A stretch of DNA of 58,000 nucleotides from Adiantum capillus-veneris. Taxonomy: Eukaryota > Streptophyta > Polypodiopsida > Polypodiales > Pteridaceae. Positions 47,033 to 57,461 of the stretch are shown in pieces. The notes under the pieces are model-generated. The model made no database searches, was not told the DNA's origin, and worked only from the letters and a program-made list of their open reading frames with translations. The stretch covers positions 38,419,281-38,477,280 of the forward strand of contig CM043960.1 of NCBI GenBank assembly GCA_014529385.2, given 5' to 3'. A program made the position numbers and the translations under genes. Within the stretch, counting starts at the first letter, position 1. Each line of letters opens with the position of its first letter.

Positions 47033-47928
47033 TGTTGCGGGTGAATCACACCACCTATAAAGTGCATGCAACAAAACCTAGATCAACATAAGGTCAATCA
47101 AGGACACAGATGACACTATAGGCACACAAAGGAAATCTCTTTAGCTTGTCAGACTGAGACCAAAAACATCCTACACATACAACACTCTGGCCAAATAAAC
47201 CACAATCTAGAGTCTCACTGCTCTCAACTACACCACCTACCCACATCCACACAAACGGAAGGAAACTCACCAAACCATAATAGAATCGTCGAAACTTAAG
47301 GAAGACCATCCCCTCACTAGGATACACCTGTCCCAAAGCCTCTACACTCAAAACCCTCACTCTAGACCCATCTGCAAAAAACATGTCCTGTGCGTAGCTT
47401 ATGTCGCTACGATTCTAATGACTACTTGCAGGCAAAAAACAGACATCATCTGATATACTTACAACTGCAAAGAGCTCGTAGATGCGCGAGCGCGTTCACT
47501 ATGTTCCACGAAGGAATGCTTGGTGTTGTTGCGTAGCTCTTGCTGAGGTAGCTAACGCAATGGTGCAGTCGGATCTACAATGTGATGAACGAGCGGGGAG
47601 TTGTGTCAGGATGAAGCTCATGCTCTCTCTCTTCCTCTCTCACTCAGAGTTGACGGCAATTTAAAACTTAGATTATGATAAAGTTCTCCTTACAAAATGA
47701 CCTAGGTACCTTATATACCAAGGTTACCTTAGGTTTAACCTAAAATAGAGTTTGAGGGGTCAGATAGCTTGATATTTACAATTTGGAAGTGCCATTGCAC
47801 CCCGGCTTCTGCAACTAAACTAACTACTCATTACAAATGATGTTTAAAACCATAATCCTCAGCATTCCATAACTCTCCGAGAATAAGGCTTTGTTGAGTT
47901 ATGTCTGTTGTTGACCCAGCCATCAACA
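47033..47928 (-). repeat. LTR (896 bp) of a host-gene-carrying retroelement
   Basis: On the minus strand it starts TGTTGATGGCTGG directly after a polypurine tract (GGAGGGGGGAG, 47929-47940) and ends CCGCAACA. The termini TGTTG...CAACA are inverted repeats. A TATA box lies at 47711-47719. The tract shows that this is the 3' LTR of a minus-strand element whose body is to the right. The second LTR was not found. Confidence 0.65.
47711..47719 (-). promoter_or_regulatory. TATA box of the LTR
   Basis: GGTATATAA on the minus strand, about 210 bp from the LTR start, is a good core promoter in the right direction. Confidence 0.5.
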
Positions 47929-47944
47929 CTCCCCCCCTCCGCGT

Positions 47945-49300
47945 TCATGTCGTCCCTAACATGACTTGGTTGTCAATGTTGGTGCGATCTTTGATGAAGA
48001 AAGTATAGGCTGTAGACTTTGCACAAGCTCGTCCTGTTCGTTCAATTCAATGTACATAGTCTTCACATGATTCACGAAAATCATAATTGATGACAAACTT
48101 TATGTTCTTCATACCATGCGTAGATGCAGCATCTGTTTTGTCTTTATAGGTTTACTGTCATATCTAAATTAAAAAAAGAACCCAATCTTGTTCAGCTCAT
48201 CATGGATAGAAAAAGCTCCATCATCACTTGCTCCAGCAAATCTATCAATTCTGAGTATTTTTTATTCTAAAAAAAAACTTCTACATTCTGTAGAATTGAG
48301 TGATTGGCTTTCAGATCTTGTGAACCAATGACAACTTTGTAAGGATTCTGTAGAAATTTTCTGGCAAAACCTTCCACTTCTTAAAACCAAGTTGCACTCC
48401 AATGCAAAGTCTGTTTGTCAGGCCAAATCTAGGAGATAATTTTTTTGATTTGAGGTTCCAAACCCATGTTCAACATTCGATCTCCTTTATCAAGGACAAG
48501 CTTTTGAGATCCTCTAATTACCCTTATGTGTGCTCTTCGTCATTGAGGACTTCGTTGTTCCTGCATCAAGATGATCAAAGTTGCATTTGCAATTGTTATG
48601 TTTTGTATGCTGTGTAAATCATTATACTGCTTCTACTTGATACATGACTTAATTAAAGCCTGACAAACCCCAATTAATTTCCCGATTTAGTAACTTTCTT
48701 CAAAAGGAATTTATCTAACATGATTTGTGATAGATGACCATCGATGAGCTTCCATTGTCCATTTGTCCCCAAGATTCATATACATGATGTACAGGGTATG
48801 TAGATGGCTATCATTGCTTTAGCTTTGAAAAAATTGCATCTTTGGCAAGCTAGGGGTTATACCCTTTTTTTTTTCAAACCCTTAGCTTGTATTTGTATTC
48901 ATAGCCTCCTGACAAAGTTTGGCTTGATTTGGACTTGTATTTTCACTTTTTTGTTTTTGCCCCTTTTGTTTTTGTCAGTACTGTCAGTCCCTTTTGTTTG
49001 TTAGGCTTCATTAAGTCACATACAAGATAGAAGATTACAATATAAAGATCTACTTCCTGTATACGGATTTGTAGTCGCATGAAATGTCTGATTGGCAACT
49101 TTAGACTTGATGGCTGCTTTTGTTTAGTTGATCACCAACTTTCTTTGTCCTTGAAGGCCATCCCATAGTGTTACGACCATTCTCAGTCATTTTGGGCCTC
49201 ATGTTGTTGTTGAAGGCTGATCGGCATTCTTGTCTTACCTCTAACATTACCCATTGTGCGTATGGCTCTTGAGACATTCTTCGTGAAGAGTCGTAATTTT
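47945..49300 (-). pseudogene. DEAD-box RNA helicase (RH20/RH30-like) pseudogene
   Basis: The minus strand encodes broken helicase of the plant DDX5/p68-like class, ATP-dependent RNA remodelling enzymes. Blocks in order: RTMGNVRGKTRMPI (linker before the Q motif, about 49215-49275); GMAFKDKE (after GWPMA, about 49150); TIANATLII (for IVIATPGRLI); LVLDKGDRMLNMGFEPQIKK (DEAD box changed to D-K-G-D, 48480-48491); KQTLHWSATW (motif III, 48390-48398); FLQNPYKVVIGSQDLKANHS; and FVINYDFRESCEDYVH then IERTGRA (motif VI with Arg-to-stop and Gly-to-Glu, 48029-48054), ending AYTFF. Part of domain 2 and the ATP-binding GSGKT region are missing or unreadable. No intron is seen between motif II and motif VI. 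Its end lies within 20 bp of the polypurine tract and LTR, so it was probably carried by that retroelement. Confidence 0.85.
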
Positions 49301-49329
49301 CTTGGACCTTCTTTGCTTTGTGCGACTCG

Positions 49330-50100
49330 AAATCTCTTTGCTCTTCATCTGGATTATGGATTTTTGTTTCAGTTTTTCTTAAGAAAATTTCAAAAAACGA
49401 CTAAATAAAACCAAAAATCAACTCAACTAAAAAAGAAAAATCAAGTTAATAGAAATATAAACGCTATGTACACTGTACACATGTTCCTAGGCTCATATAT
49501 GGCTTTTGTCCCCGCACTCCTCTTGTAACGCTATTATGAGGGCATATACTCTGAATTTTGTCAAAAAATTATCACAATCAAACGCAAAAATTCAATACAA
49601 CTCACAAAACATTGCCCTCTAATATTCATAATACTAGGTCCGTATTTAGAATGCCTCCCCCCCTCCTATTTGGAGTCCTCCTTGACGACAGGGTATCACC
49701 AAGGGTATGTGTTGTGCTTGGGCAATCAAAAATTGTGCCTATGTAGCCCTTGTAATGTAGCCCTATTATGCATACACAATCAAATATGTATGGAAAAGAT
49801 TATGCTGGGCAAGATGTGGGTATAAGCAATTTTCTTATTGGCATTTGTTGGCGAAGCTTCCTATTCTAAGCAATGTGATGATCTTTGAAGCTCACATGTC
49901 ATTTGCTTGATGGAAGGCTGTAGAGCTATTTTGAAGGCTTACTTATCTGTTTGATGCTTTGTTGGAATCCATTTAGCCTTGTGCTTGTTCGTCGTATTTG
50001 GCATTGTTCCTCAGAGTGGGTTCTCTTCTAACTGTACTGTAAATGTAGGAGGAATTGAAAGAATTCAAGCGGCGGTGCAGTGACAGTAGGTTTATTGGTT
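49330..50100. other. no recognised gene
   Basis: AT-rich, without readable frames. It separates the helicase pseudogene from copy B of family F. Confidence 0.4.
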
Positions 50101-50106
50101 CCCTTT

Positions 50107-50900
50107 GGGACCCACTTCTTTGTGCTTATTGGCTGTTTTGTTGATGCTTCTCATTTGGGAACCCATGCTTGTCCCTGCTTCGCTTGTGTTGAAAAGACTT
50201 GTTTGGGATCCATCTTGTCTCTGTGAGAGTCTTCAATGGTATTTGCTTCAGCCCTTGTACTCTTGGTTGAGGGATGGATTCAGACTTTGGGAGTTGATAC
50301 TTTTGTTTTGGAATCCAAATGAATTTCTGACCTCTTTGTGCTTGAGTCAACTTCTTTGGAACCCAAATCTGATTTACAAAAGCTTGCAACTTTGTGAATT
50401 TTCTTATATGTTTTTGTAGGCTTTCACTGTTTTCCTTTTTGTGTTGAATCTTGTGATTTTTCATCAAGGATCTTTGTCTTCTTGATCCACACCTGCTTTT
50501 GGCCAATCTGGCTCTTTGGTATCCAGATTTGTCAAAATTTTTGGTTTTAACTTGTTGTTTTGCTTTTGGCCTTCTTTGGTTGTCACGGAAGCTGCTAGTG
50601 ATAGTGATGACCTGAAATTCTGATAAGGGATGTCAAAAGAATCATCACTATTGCTGCTATCCTCAGTAAGGGTACATTCTAGCACTTTCCCTTTGTGCTT
50701 TGGCTGGTTATGGAAAGTTGTTGTCTGCTTGCTCTTGGATTGTTGTTTCTAGGATATCTTTGGCATCCACTTGATTAGAGTGTTGTTAGCTCGTTGACAT
50801 GGCTGTGTTCTTCTTGGTTGAGTCTTTTCTTCATGTATGGGAGCCACGTATGAGGGTGCTTGTTGCAGTTGCGTTTCCACCGAGGATTTTGGAATCCACT
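50107..50900 (-). repeat. W-[IV]-P-[KN] peptide repeat region
   Basis: The minus-strand frames (50126-50506, 50464-50685 and 50749-51111) repeat a short motif: KWIPKSS, KWMPKIS, IWVPKK, IWIPKQ, RWIPNKS, HGFPNE. In DNA this is a loosely periodic TTTGG(G/A)A(T/C)CCA on the plus strand, at about 50107, 50153, 50200, 50308, 50353, 50505, 50757 and 50890. The sequence between motifs is Lys/Gln/Ser-rich and poorly conserved. The function is unknown. Confidence 0.55.
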
Positions 50901-51141
50901 TTTGATGCACTTTATTCTTGTAGCGATGAAATTGGTTCCTGGGTTTTTGATTTGGACAATCATAAAACCGTGCATTTGTTAAAGTTTTGTTTATGTCACC
51001 TGCTGTGTAATCCAGAGTTTTGTTGTTTGCATCTTCTTGAAGCTCCAAGTGTTCTACATAGTCATAGAACTTGTCTTCTTCTTTGTCTTCATTTTGTTGG
51101 ATCACACCCACTACAAAGTAAGGAACAACATTACAGCCATT

Positions 51142-52052
51142 TTAATCACAAAACTTTGTTGTTGGATTGTTTTGAATAGCGCACACATTGAGAGTAGCCA
51201 AGATGTGTTCCCATTCAAGTGGCTTTAAAGCGTCCTTAGGAAAGGGTTCTGGGATATAATCCTCATCTTCAATTGCCCTTTCTAAGATGCCTTCCTCTCG
51301 CTTTAAACTTCCGCATTGCGAAGCTTCACACATCCACAATTCTTTAAGCTTACCCAACCATGTTGGAAGTTCTGATCGTGCTACAGTAGCTGAATCAAAC
51401 TCCTCCATAGGTGTATGGCCCTTCAAGTTTATCCTTGTGTGGTTTCCATATGTCTCAGGTATATATAGTCATATCCCCAGTCTTGGACCATTTTCAATTG
51501 CCTCATGAATGGTCTTCCTAATATTATGTCGTAATTGTTCTTCTTGCCAAAGTCAACAATAGCAAAGGTTTGCTCATATTCAATGTTGCAAGAAGTAACA
51601 ACTGCTTTTTCTAGTAGTCATATGGGCCTTTCCATGTGTCCGTCTGCAAGATGTAGTTTGATCCTAGTAGCCCTCATTGCTGGTTTTCCTCATTCTTTTA
51701 AGACCTCTTTTGTTGCGATGGCGACACCAGCTCTGCTGTCAAGGATTGCCATGGTTTTTATATCTTGGAATTCCACAGGAAGAGTGATGTTCCCATCTTC
51801 TCCCTCATAATACTCTCCTACCTTGTTTAGTGGCACTGGTCTAGTATTTAGCTGAGGCATTTCTAGCTCTTTGATCCCTTCCTCGATTTTAGTAATTGGT
51901 TTTTTAACACCAAATTTCTCTAGGCATTTTCCCACAGTAGCCCACATGTTTGGTCTTATTCTGAGCAACTCGGATAACATTATCGTACAAGTGACTAATG
52001 TTGACAATATTTGTATCAGCCCTTTTGTATCGATGACCTTGTTGGGAGACAA
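51142..52052 (-). pseudogene. protease and following domain, copy B
   Basis: The frame 51690-52052 has VGEYYEGEDGNITLPVEFQD followed by MAILDSRAGVAIATKEVLKE; the D-S-G triad is D-S-R. After shifts MRQLKMVQDWGYDYIYL is readable (about 51470-51530). The frame 51142-51426 continues with TVARSELPTWLGKLKELW, then ALKPLEWEHILATLNVCA. Confidence 0.75.
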
Positions 52053-52679
52053 TCTCTGTGATGGGATTGGAACAACATCTCACTTGGCCTCGTGCTCTCC
52101 TGTATAGGATGGTAGTGTTCTTAACAAATGGGGTTGATTGTCTATAGATTGTACAAGCCCTTTGTCTCCCCAATATGATTCCACTTTTAGATTCATTTGA
52201 GATGCAATCTCAATTTCATCTCTTGATGGAAGAGACACTCCTCTTCCATCACCCATCTGGTTTACTCGTCTGCTTAGCTCACTTGCTTCATTGGCCTCTC
52301 TAACTCGTTTTCATAATTCGTCAAGACCATCTATTTCTTTATAGCTGTCAGGGTATAGCTATGTGAAATCCCTCGAAAGAGTTATTCGTGGTATTCAACA
52401 CTATCCTTGGTTCTAATGAGAGGTCCTTAAGCTTTTTTTTGTGCTTGTGACCGAAATCTGGCTCTTTTCGTTCCTAGTTTGGTGGGATTATTGATGTAGG
52501 TGGGACAAGGATCACACCCTCTGGTTTTCCAACTTGTGGTTGTAGTAAATCTTGGGCTGTTCAAATCATTATCTTGCACATTCCAAGCCTGTCCTTTTTT
52601 AGTTCCACGTATGGATATGTCATCCACCTCTGTTCTTGGGTTTGGTTGTTTTTGAGCTATATTTCATAGGATTTTAGGA

Positions 52680-53190
52680 GGGCATCTAAATGCTCATTAA
52701 CCTTCTCGACCAACACTGATCCTCCTAAACTAGCACTTCTCAATTTCTCATATGTGGATGATTCTTCTGGAGGTTGGGACATCTGTGTAAGGGAAAGTGC
52801 AACCATTTCCTCATGTTGTCTTATCTTCTCTTCAGCCTGGGTAAGATTCTCAGCTAGGGATTTCTGCTCTCATTCCCTACATGCTTTCATCCTAGCTTTT
52901 CTAGCTTTCTAGCTGTTCCGTTTGCTCTTGGTTTTTTGACTAGGTGCATCTGTCTTTGGCTCACCTGTCTCTGGACTTGCGTCAGTTTTTATTTTCTCTG
53001 TTTGTGGCTTTTCAGCTTCTTTTTGAGCTTGCGCTCTCGTAATTACTTGAACTGGTACGATGTTTTCATTTTTCGAGCTACTAGGGGTAGCTAAAAAATT
53101 CTTGAGACATTCATCGTGATCTCTCTAACTTGGTTTGGGTTTTTTGGACAATCGAGGATCAAGTGAATGATGCCACAATCAAGACAATAG
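52680..53190 (-). pseudogene. zinc knuckle and coiled coil, copy B
   Basis: The minus strand reads YCLDCGIIHLILDCPKNPN (CX2CX4HX4C), then VPVQVITRAQAQKEAEKPQ, a Lys/Glu/Gln-rich stretch with heptad-like spacing (SLAENLTQAEEKIRQHEEMV) and SLGGSVLVEKVNEHLDALL. Copy A has the last two parts at 36460-36842. Confidence 0.7.
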
Positions 53191-53381
53191 GCATTCACTT
53201 GGGTGATCTCCGTCTGAGGAAATTGTTTGACCAAGTGGTTGTCACGGCTTTTGTGACAATCTACGCTAGTTGAGGAGCTTCTTCTTCCAATTCCTCTTGG
53301 CGGTAAACAGGCTCTGACCTAGCGAAACCTCTATTCACAATGAACTGTAATGTCCTTTTGTCCATCTCGTATCTTCTTTCT

Positions 53382-53930
53382 TCAGGTCAAAACCCAGGAG
53401 GTGGAGGTTGTACAGGCCTCACCATTCCATGTGTTTCTCTCATATTCTATCGCCTCAAAGGAAAGTACCTGATTGTTATAATACATTGTAGCTGGTACTA
53501 TTGCTTGTGTATTAGATCCTTCCATTATTGGCATGTATCTCATGTCGATAGGCATTCTAGTACCTGGCAGTGGAGGTTGTTTTCCAAAGACAAGCTGTGG
53601 TCTTGCAACCCCTACTGGACATGGCACATTTCCCATAGCGTATCTAGGTTGAGAAGGTGCTACTGGAACAAGTTGTACATACTTGTCCCTATCATATTCC
53701 ATGCCATAGTAGCACTCTTCTCTTGTATGGTTTGTCCATTCTCTCTCAATTTCACACCATAGAGGTTCTTGGAGGTCAGATTTAGCTAGAGGAGCAAGTC
53801 TCTGAGCTATTCCTTCTATAAGCTTCATTTGCTCACTATATACCTCTGGCTTTATTGTGGGTTGGGTTCTTGGTGAATCACTCCTCTGAGAAGATGTGTC
53901 ACTCTCACTCTCAGTATCATGTCTTCTCAA
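53382..53930 (-). pseudogene. gag central part, copy B
   Basis: A 182-codon frame starts with a Ser/Thr/Asp-rich segment. It then has YSEQMKLIEGIAQRLAPLAK and EIEREWTNHTREECYYGMEY, a Cys/His-containing block, and a Pro-rich tail. The order fits the gag of plant gypsy elements just before the zinc knuckle. The frame is open but the protein around it is broken. Confidence 0.6.
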
Positions 53931-53959
53931 GGTTCTGCTTTGATTTGGATAGGAGTAAT

Positions 53960-54274
53960 TTATGGGGGTGGTGATGGTACATATGGTCTTGTTGTGACCG
54001 TAATTCCACCTCTATAAAAGTCATGTTCTATGATTGTGTCTGGGTACATCCATGGTCTATTAGGCAGATTCACTTGAGGAGGCATGTCTGCCATCTCTGT
54101 GATCATTTCATCTCTTGTTATCGCTCTAGAAGGGAATCCAGGTGGCTCCCTTTTTGCAATTCTTGTAGGAATTCTCATGCTTGGTGGAGATATTTGTGGT
54201 CCTTCATTGACCAAATTTCCACCTCTATAAAAGTCATGTTTAATGGTTGCATCTGGGTACAGCCATGGTGGCAA
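53960..54274 (-). pseudogene. gag N-terminal part with internal repeat, copy B
   Basis: A 104-codon frame carries the same segment twice: PPWLYPDATIKHDFYRGGN near its start and RPWMYPDTIIEHDFYRGGI near residue 75, separated by a Pro/Arg-rich linker. The DNA copies are at about 54211-54270 and 54000-54060. Confidence 0.6.
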
Positions 54275-54299
54275 TGTAGCTGGGCTTGTGTCAAAATGT

Positions 54300-55710
54300 G
54301 GATAGACTACATTTCAACACTTTTAGATTGGCTTGCCATACCGCTGGTCATATCTACCAAAGGATTGGTAGGTTGGATTTCCATCTTCATGATATTAGAT
54401 TTCTTAATATCAGGCCCACTCAATACTCTCAAGATAGTCCTTAACAAGCTCACCTTGGCTTAGTGTAAATTATCCCTTTTTGCCCTTGATCAGGTCTCTC
54501 AATAGTCAGGAATTTGTGACTCTTTTGGTCTCTTGGAACTAGTTCTAGGTACCCTAAAAGTTTGGATTTAGGAAACTTGGAAAAATTTAGGTCTAGGTGT
54601 GTTCTATTGCCTGCAAGCTTTTCTCGTGGCTATACCTGACTCAATTTGGAGTTGTCTATCGAAAGTTATAGCCGTTTTGGTAAACTGCACTTGAAACAAC
54701 ACTCAAAACAGTTTCAAGATCAAGTATTTTTGCTTGTATCTTGACCAAATGTGATTCAAATTTTTTGAAACTTGGTCACTAGGCTTAATTTATAGTGCTT
54801 ACCACTTCTAGAAGCTTAATGTGAGTTTTCACCTCCAAATTAGGGCTATAGTCATCATACATTGTTGGGCAAAAGGAAAACTAGGATACCTCTATAGCTT
54901 GATAGCCCAAGAGCGTTCAAACTTCATCCTCAGAAACAAAAACTATACCAAAACAAATCTTCATAACCCCCAACCAAAAGGCCTATGCTCCCTTGGGAAT
55001 TTACCAGCACACGCCCACCCAACGGACCATAGAGCATAAGAGCAAAACCCTGTCAAAGCATGGATTTATAACACACGCCGACCAATGCATATGAGGACAA
55101 GAGATTCCCCTTTCCCAAATGAACACCACAAACCCACAACTTCAACCTCAACTTCACAATTCATAGAAACAAGCCCTCCCAATCTGCCCACATGCAGTTT
55201 TCCACCAGGCTGCCATAGTCGTAACCCAGCAGAGAACTAGTCATAACCTGAAGAGCACAACTCCAATTGGGGCACTTTAAAGCTTGGAAAAAGAATTGTA
55301 AAATGACTGGTGAGAAAGATGAAGATGACCAAAATTGATTCCATACACTGCCATGAGAAAAATTGATGCGAACAGAAAGCTGTCCCAGCACGACTACACG
55401 TAGAATAGGCTAGTCGGGGCAAAAGCTGCATCAGAAAGCACCAAGGAGGCACAACGAGCTAAAACCTGAAAATTTCTGATGTTTTGCTGAAATTTTTTAA
55501 GTTTTTACATGAGTTTTAGTTATATACAAGTCTCCCTTCAAAAAAGTCACTCACGGGTACTTACAGCAGCCCGATAGTTGTCACTAGACTAGCGACTTGT
55601 AGTGCATGTACATGTGCTTGCTAAAGCAAGATAAAAAGCCCACAAAAAGAAAGCCCACACACCCTTTTGACATTGGGCGTCATGTCCGTATGTACAAATT
55701 TACAAAAACG
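54300..55710 (-). repeat. probable long LTR between integrase and gag
   Basis: The stretch lies after the end of an integrase frame (55765) and before a gag frame (54274), both on the minus strand. It probably begins TGACACCCCGTTTTTG (about 55710), a start seen in several plant gypsy LTRs. It has no readable protein apart from chance frames. The end and a primer site were not found. Confidence 0.4.
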
Positions 55711-55764
55711 GGGTGTCAGAAATGCGCCCAACATAGTTTGCCACACCCAAGTCTGCTAGATCAT

Positions 55765-57135
55765 TCATGATCAGCAGCACAAAAGAGATCCTGTAAACCA
55801 CCTGAGGGAGTCTTCACTTCATCTTCATCCTTAGCCACATGATCAGAAAATTCTTCAAAAGAAGGCTCATCCTCAATCATAATCATCAACCTTGCAATAT
55901 ACTTCTTCAACCTGTAGCCATTCACACGCGCTTAATGTGGGGTACCATCCAAGTTAGCAAGCTGATATGTGCCATTTGGAAACCTGTTTAAGACCAAGAA
56001 CGGACCTTGCCACTTGATTTGAAATTTCTTTTGAAAAGTGCTATCAAGCTTACTGTTGTAATGAAGCACCATGTCACCCTTCTTGATGTCCTTGTCCTTT
56101 ACCTTCTCATTTGCCTTTGCTTGATTCTTCTTCAAGACTTGCTCATAATGCTCAAAAGCCAACAACCTATCCAACTGTACACATTGCAAATATAAAAGTC
56201 TTTCCTTGAATGCATCATTGGGCTCTTCTTCAAGATTTAGCATCATCTTCAAGGCTGGTATCTCCACCTCAATAGGAAGTAAAGCCTCTTTGCCAAAAAC
56301 TAGATGGAAGGGAGAGAAACCAGTACCTGATTTGATGGTAGTCCTATAAGCCCATAGAGCACAAGGTAGCTCTAAATCCCAAGTCTTCATATTTTTTCTT
56401 GTCATCTTTGTAAGCATCCTTATGAGCTCTCCGTTAAAACTTTCATTCATGCCATTGCATTGGGGATAATATGGAGTAGTAAAGCTGCGATGCACATGAA
56501 GCTTCTCACATAGATAATCCACCAACTCTCCCCTAAAACTTGGACCCCTGTCAGAAAGTAACTCCAATGGCATGCCAAATTTGTAGCAAATATCTTCATA
56601 TATAAATAAGGAAACATTTTTACTCGTGATGTGCTTAACAGATTTGGCTTCGATCCACCTGGATAGATAGTCAACAGCAGTAAGTATGCAACATTTGCCT
56701 CTAGCTGTCATAGGTAGAGGACCTATTGCATCAATACCCCACTTCTCAAACACATCATAAGCCACAATGGTGCCTCTAATTTCTGATTTGAGAACCCTAT
56801 TTTTCATGCTTTGACACTCTTTACAAGACTTGCACCAATGATGAACATCACGTTGAATGCTTGGCCACACATACCCCTCCTGCAAGACTTTATGCAAAGT
56901 GATCTTTGAAGCAAAGTGACCACCACAAGAACCCTCATGATTCTCCTCTAAAATTTTGTAAATTTCCTCTTTCCAAGGAACTTTTCTCATCACAAGATCA
57001 ATCCCCTTCATATACAAGGCATCACCAAGTAGCACATACCTTTTGGCACGACGTAGGAAGGCGTACTTTTTTGACTTCTCCAACTCTGATGGAGAAACTC
57101 TTCCTCCCTCTCTAAATCTTCCCTTCCCAAATAAA
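55765..57135 (-). pseudogene. gypsy integrase, nearly intact, split by a copia insertion
   Basis: This stop-free integrase frame runs from the copia LTR junction to a TAA at 55932-55934. Beyond it the conserved ending VNGYRLKKYIARL and a Glu/Asp-rich tail continue in frame to a natural stop near 55765, so TAA has replaced a conserved residue. The zinc-binding part has GSCGGHFASKITLHKVL and CKSCKECQ. The catalytic residues are D in WGIDAIGPLP, D in LSDRGPSFRGE and E in PQCNGMNESFNGE. The C-terminal part includes KKGDMVLHYNSK and KFQIKWQGPFLVL. The upstream part of pol lies beyond the copia element, outside the window. Confidence 0.85.
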
Positions 57136-57414
57136 TGTTGAAGATGATGAAACAGGAAACAGAAAGAAGACAGCAACTCAGAGTAGGAAGAAGATGGAGA
57201 AGGAGAAGACACAGAGCTTGTGTACGAGATCTCTGTAGTCTCTCTCTCTGTATTGGAATAATAGTGTATGTTCAAACTCAGAGCTACAAAGCTTATATGA
57301 AACCCTAAGAGATAAGGTCTCCTTTCACACCGGATGTCCAGGGGGAAAAACCCAGTGGGAGAAAAGTGCCCCTGGTGAAGCGCGTATACACACTAACACT
57401 ACTACATGTCTACA
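57136..57414 (-). repeat. 3' LTR of the copia element
   Basis: On the minus strand it starts TGTAGACATGTAG after the polypurine tract and ends TCTTCAACA. A CATATAAG box is about 120 bp from its start. The first 46 codons of a 447-codon frame (ATG at 57275) lie in the LTR. Confidence 0.8.
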
Positions 57415-57461
57415 AATCCCCCCTGTAGTGATAGTGTGAATCCGTACAAGGTAGCAGATCA

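Larger units (their letters stand above)
50107..54274 (-). mobile_element. gypsy element, family F copy B (gag to protease)
   Basis: On the minus strand: gag N-terminus with an internal repeat (54274-53960), central gag (53930-53382), CCHC knuckle (53140-53190), coiled coil and LVEKV linker (about 53050-52680), protease (about 51860-51700), the MVQDWGYDYIYL block (about 51470) and a long variable region with W-P repeats (51426-50126). Reverse transcriptase and later domains are missing. Confidence 0.8.

Noticed and set aside
47094-47384. 96-codon minus ORF within the LTR
   Set aside because: It is inside the LTR, with no family resemblance; considered chance.
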